A stretch of DNA of 64,000 nucleotides from Peptococcaceae bacterium. GTDB lineage: Bacteria; Bacillota; Desulfitobacteriia; Desulfitobacteriales; Syntrophobotulaceae. The position numbers and the translations under genes were made by a program. Positions 60,943 through 64,000 of the stretch are shown one piece after another. Every line of letters begins with the position of its first letter. Within the stretch, counting starts at the first letter, position 1. The stretch is from positions 19,124 to 83,123 of the forward strand of contig JAAYUV010000027.1 of NCBI GenBank assembly GCA_012517475.1. The letters run 5' to 3'. Below the pieces are notes generated by a model. The model had not been told where the DNA came from and did not search any database. It was given only the letters and a program-made list of their open reading frames with translations.

Positions 60943-62532
60943 TTACGGAGTAACCTTTGGGGGTTTATGATGGTGAGTGGCTTGCTCATATGCATAAGCT
61001 ATTTCAACAAGAGTTGGTTCACTCCACTGACGCCCCATAAATTCAACACCTATGGGCACTCCTTGAGGGGCATTTGTATCGGGAGTCGAAAAACCGCTAG
61101 GAACAGTAATAGCAGGGGTTTGGGCAATCGAAGCGAGGATTCCGTTACGTCCAGGTTGACCTCCATCGGCAATCTTTGCCACAAGCACTTGTTGATGTGG
61201 ATAAACAAAGGCATCAAGCTTATTGTCGTCCATCGTTTTCTTAACTAATTCTCTCAGTGCTGCTCCATTTTCCAAAGCTTTTTTATACTTAGGATCCTTT
61301 AAGTTGTTCGGCATTAGTGCCTGAGAATCGTTAATCAGTTTTTGAATGGATTTATCCAATGTTCCGCTCTCCATTAACTCTTTACTGTTATGGATCGGAG
61401 CGTTTGGCCCAAGCGTTTTGAAATAATCGTCGAGGTTGGGATTACTCTCCCAAACTTGCACATCACACTCTGCAGATATCTTTTTAGTATCAAAATTAGG
61501 ATCATCAATGTAGATAATCTCGGCCCCTTGAGTTTTCATATCTTCAAGAGCTTTATTAAAGACTTTAGTTACTTCAGGATCTTGGCCAACAATGGCTTTT
61601 ACTACGCCCAAACGTTTTCCTTTAAGACCGTCTTTTTTTAAGAAGGCGGAGTAATCAGAAGGGATATGACCCTGTGCTGCTGCGGTTATCTTATCGGACG
61701 GATCAACCCCGGCCAGGATGTTTAACAGGACAGCAGCATCAGCAACTGAGCGGGTTATGGGACCTGCCATATCTTGAGTCAATGCAGCGGGGATAATCCC
61801 TGTTCGGCTTAAAAGCCCATAAGTAGGTCTTACTCCTACAAGGCTTTCAGCAGAAGACGGGGATCGAACAGAGTTAACTGTATCGCTTCCCATACCTGCA
61901 ACAGCAAAATTAGCAGCAACCGCGGTAGCCGTACCACCGCTGGAACCGCCCGGCGTACGTGTCAGATCATAGGGATTCAAGGTTTGTCCGGCCAAAGAAC
62001 TCATCGTTGTACCGGCACGTGCTAGTTCATGCAAATTTACCTTGGCTATTATTATTGCCCCTGCATCACGTAGTTTTTTTGTAAGAAAAGCATCTTTTAA
62101 AGGCTGGCTCTTGGCCATTGCTTTATTTGCACCCGATGTAGGCATGTCGGCAGTATCAAAGTTATCTTTTAAAACAATAGGAATACCATGCAGCGGCCCC
62201 CTTGCACCTTTGCTTTTTCTTTCTTGATCAAGTGCTTTTGCTTCTTCTATAGCCTTAGGGTTAACTAAAATAACAGAATTTAATTTGGGTCCCTGTTTGT
62301 CATATTTCTCAATCCTATCGAGGTAAAACCTTACAATTTCCTCAGAGGTGTATTTTCCTTCAGATAAGCCTTTCTGAAGGTCTTGGATACTTGTCTCCAA
62401 AAATGGACTTTCGCTTTTTGCCGGCGCGGATGGTGACGCAGGCGAAGTTGCTGTGCTGCAGCCGCTTAAAAATGTGCTCAGTAAGAGTATTGCTGCAGTC
62501 AAGATGGGAATCAGGCCTTTACTTTTTCGCAT
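60943..62532 (-). CDS. amidase-signature lipoprotein
   Basis: A lipoprotein signal (LLLSTFLSGC) precedes a full amidase-signature domain: GIPIVLKDNFDTADMPTSGA with the catalytic Lys, TPGGSSGGTATAVAA with the cis-Ser, and GMGSDTVNSVRSPSSAESL with the nucleophile region. The usual GGS of that last motif reads VNS here, a variant I associate with secreted amidases of Gram-positive bacteria. It would hydrolyse an amide outside the membrane; the substrate is unknown. It is not a GatA. GGAGG lies 9 bases before the ATG. Confidence 0.9.
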   Translation of the reverse strand: MRKSKGLIPILTAAILLLSTFLSGCSTATSPASPSAPAKSESPFLETSIQDLQKGLSEGKYTSEEIVRFYLDRIEKYDKQGPKLNSVILVNPKAIEEAKALDQERKSKGARGPLHGIPIVLKDNFDTADMPTSGANKAMAKSQPLKDAFLTKKLRDAGAIIIAKVNLHELARAGTTMSSLAGQTLNPYDLTRTPGGSSGGTATAVAANFAVAGMGSDTVNSVRSPSSAESLVGVRPTYGLLSRTGIIPAALTQDMAGPITRSVADAAVLLNILAGVDPSDKITAAAQGHIPSDYSAFLKKDGLKGKRLGVVKAIVGQDPEVTKVFNKALEDMKTQGAEIIYIDDPNFDTKKISAECDVQVWESNPNLDDYFKTLGPNAPIHNSKELMESGTLDKSIQKLINDSQALMPNNLKDPKYKKALENGAALRELVKKTMDDNKLDAFVYPHQQVLVAKIADGGQPGRNGILASIAQTPAITVPSGFSTPDTNAPQGVPIGVEFMGRQWSEPTLVEIAYAYEQATHHHKPPKVTP

Positions 62533-62992
62533 CTGAATAAACCCTCCCTTTAAAATAAATATTTCTTATTTCTGAAGCACCAATCCAACAAAAAAACGCT
62601 TAGTCTAATTTTTCTATTAATTTCTGATTAATGAAAAACTAAGAAATGAAAACAAAGCGACTTTGTGTTTATGGTGTTACAGAACTGTTAACATTTGCTA
62701 TCGCATATTTCATGCCAAATCATAGATTTGGTGGTGATTATGACAATATTAGTATCAGTTCTACAATATATCCATTAATTTGCTATTAATTAGATTCCTA
62801 TAGTCATAAGTTTTTGTACTATTTTTGAAAATGGATTTTGCCCAAGTTACTTATTGAAACAATCCTAATATTCTAAAACGTAACACTGTTTCAGGATGAA
62901 ACGTTTGGCATGCCTCTTTTTTTATTGTCCATTTTACAGGGTACATTTTATTTAGTTACAGCCCCTTCTTTTTGTCCAATTTATAAAATTTG
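62533..62992. other. AT-rich intergenic region, nothing recognised
   Basis: It should hold the amidase promoter. I see a GTTTCAGGATGAAAC hairpin near 62889 but no gene, known RNA or repeat family member. Confidence 0.5.
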
Positions 62993-63091
62993 TTAATTAC
63001 CCAGGAGCTCTCTCACAATTTGGTTAACGATCTTTCCATCAACTCTTCCCAGTGCAAGAAAAATTTCATTATTTAGCACCTTCTTTAACAT
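62993..63091 (-). pseudogene. YqeY/GatB-like C-terminal remnant overlapping the terC end
   Basis: A 32-residue frame beginning MLKKVLNNEI inside the terC 3' end continues as FLALGRVDGKIVNQIVRELL and stops after GN. The segment GRVDGKIVNQIVRELL resembles the closing helix-turn-helix of YqeY/GatB tail domains. The rest of such a domain is absent. It is probably a remnant, though a small overlapping gene is possible. Confidence 0.4.
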
Positions 63092-63779
63092 GATCGGTTT
63101 CTTGAAGCACCTTTTTCTTCGCAGCACTTTTAGCCAAATTTCCGATGATGACTACCAGTATGGCAAGACCAAAGGGGATAACGTATTCAAGCACATGGTA
63201 GTTATGAAGGAACTTGAAGGATGTATCATTAAGAACCATTTCTCCGGCAGTGTATCCTAAGAGACCCGCACCGATCGAGACCAGCCAGGGCCATCTGTCC
63301 ATTAGACTGGATAAGAGTGTACTGCCAAATATAACAATTGGAATACTAAGGCAAAGCCCGAAGATTAAAAGAGGAATATTCCCGCCTGCTGCCCCGGCTA
63401 CAGCCAGAACGTTGTCCAGGCTCATGAGCAGGTCGGCAAAGATGATGACCTTGATAGCACCCAGGAGATTTCCGGAAGCCTCTAAATGATGCTCTTCCCC
63501 TCCCTGATCTTTGAGCAGTTTTACTGCGATCCAGGTGAGAAGCATACCGCCTACGGCTTGAACAAACGGAACTTTAAGAAGTACTGCTGCAACCGCTGTT
63601 AAAATAATACGCAAAGCGACAGCTCCGAAGGTTCCCCAGAAGATACCTTTCTTTTTGTCCTTTTCATTCAGGTTTAAGGTGGCAAGGGCGATAACCACCG
63701 CATTGTCGCCGCTTAAAACCAGATTGATAACAATAATACTTAAAAGACTGCTCCAGAAGCTTATATTGGTGAAATCCAT
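63069..63779 (-). CDS. TerC-family membrane protein (probable metal exporter)
   Basis: This 236-residue multi-pass protein has the paired acidic membrane motifs INLVLSGDNAVVIALA and FADLLMSLDNVLAVAG that define TerC/YjbE/YkoY-type carriers. Relatives export manganese or support metal loading of exported proteins. A GGAG lies about 12 bases before the ATG. No Mn riboswitch is seen in the short upstream gap. It follows a permease gene in the same direction. Confidence 0.88.
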   Translation of the reverse strand: MDFTNISFWSSLLSIIVINLVLSGDNAVVIALATLNLNEKDKKKGIFWGTFGAVALRIILTAVAAVLLKVPFVQAVGGMLLTWIAVKLLKDQGGEEHHLEASGNLLGAIKVIIFADLLMSLDNVLAVAGAAGGNIPLLIFGLCLSIPIVIFGSTLLSSLMDRWPWLVSIGAGLLGYTAGEMVLNDTSFKFLHNYHVLEYVIPFGLAILVVIIGNLAKSAAKKKVLQETDHVKEGAK

Positions 63780-63810
63780 TCGTTAATGACAACTCCTTCT
63801 CCAAGCTATA

Positions 63811-64000
63811 TCAGGGAAGTCTCAAAATGGTGAACAGTATCCAACAGAGAATAGCACCAACAAACGACATGGAGATACCCCAGATCATCATACCTTTGAA
63901 CAGCGGTTTTCTGTCGATATAATCAGGCGCACCGGAGATAAATACCGCACCGGTTGTGGAAAGCGGGCTCATATCGGTTAAGTGGCCTGCAACAACAATC
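63811..64000 (-). CDS. membrane permease, C-terminal end (runs off the window)
   Basis: The last 63 residues of a larger protein read HLTDMSPLSTTGAVFISGAP and end with a membrane helix (MMIWGISMSFVGAILCWILF). The SPLSTTGA motif resembles carboxylate permeases of the MatC/SLC13-like type. The substrate and family are not certain from this part. Confidence 0.65.
   Translation of the reverse strand, partial: IVVAGHLTDMSPLSTTGAVFISGAPDYIDRKPLFKGMMIWGISMSFVGAILCWILFTILRLP

Noticed and set aside
63780..63810. Manganese riboswitch (yybP-ykoY) upstream of terC
   Set aside because: Only 31 bases separate terC from the upstream permease gene, too short for the structure.

Overview
The window looks like a chromosome segment of an anaerobic, spore-lineage Firmicute, most like the Desulfitobacterium/Dehalobacter/Desulfosporosinus group (Peptococcaceae sensu lato). 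The evidence is siroheme-dependent (Ahb) heme synthesis, system II cytochrome c maturation, multiheme c cytochromes, the sporulation-associated pair yqfC/yqfD, T-box control of glyQS, and a Bacillus-like order of genes around dnaG-rpoD. The genus is an inference; no 16S gene is present. Almost all genes lie on the minus strand.

Region 1 (1-4.2 kb) holds the 3' part of pyruvate carboxylase and a GGDEF/HD-GYP protein. Region 2 (4.2-16.7 kb, minus strand) is a cytochrome c production block. It has a six-heme lipoprotein with its own terminator, then a seven-heme cytochrome, a cytochrome b and an unlisted 36-residue membrane peptide. These are followed by resB-ccsA-sirC-hemA-hemC-cobA/hemD-ahbC-ahbD-ahbAB. 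Together these encode heme made from glutamyl-tRNA through siroheme, heme attachment, and heme-bearing electron carriers. hemB, hemL and a dedicated chelatase are not in the window.

Region 3 (16.9-26.2 kb) is a sugar isomerase-like gene plus signalling genes: a receiver/HD-GYP protein, a polysaccharide deacetylase, an Hpt / sugar-binding lipoprotein / hybrid kinase operon, and a membrane HD-GYP protein. Gene remnants (half a receiver domain and a glycerol kinase tail) show that deletions have occurred here. Region 4 (26.2-33.9 kb) is a compact divergent biosynthetic locus: a single-module NRPS (C-A-PCP-reductase) opposite an ACP and an acyl-AMP ligase. It is flanked by two c-di-GMP-type proteins that share one membrane sensor domain. 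The predicted product is an N-acyl amino aldehyde or alcohol.

Region 5 (34-36.5 kb) has a degenerate group II intron end fused to a palindromic repeat element, an AprX-like protease, and RNase P RNA. Region 6 (36.6-60.3 kb) is the conserved housekeeping macro-cluster: nif3, trmK, two tRNAs, rpoD, dnaG, dgt, ppdK, its regulator, ccpN, glyS, glyQ (T-box), recO, deoC, era, cdd, dgkA, ybeY, pgpH, phoH, yqfD, yqfC. Region 7 (60.3-64 kb) has another palindromic mosaic repeat, a lipoprotein amidase, a TerC-family exporter and the end of a permease gene.

The least expected items are the NRPS locus, a mosaic repeat family at about 34.5, 43.6 and 60.5 kb (with a probable scrap at 24.7 kb), the 36-residue peptide in the cytochrome operon, a DnaA-box cluster beside rnpB, and repeated CcpN-type operators upstream of ccpN.
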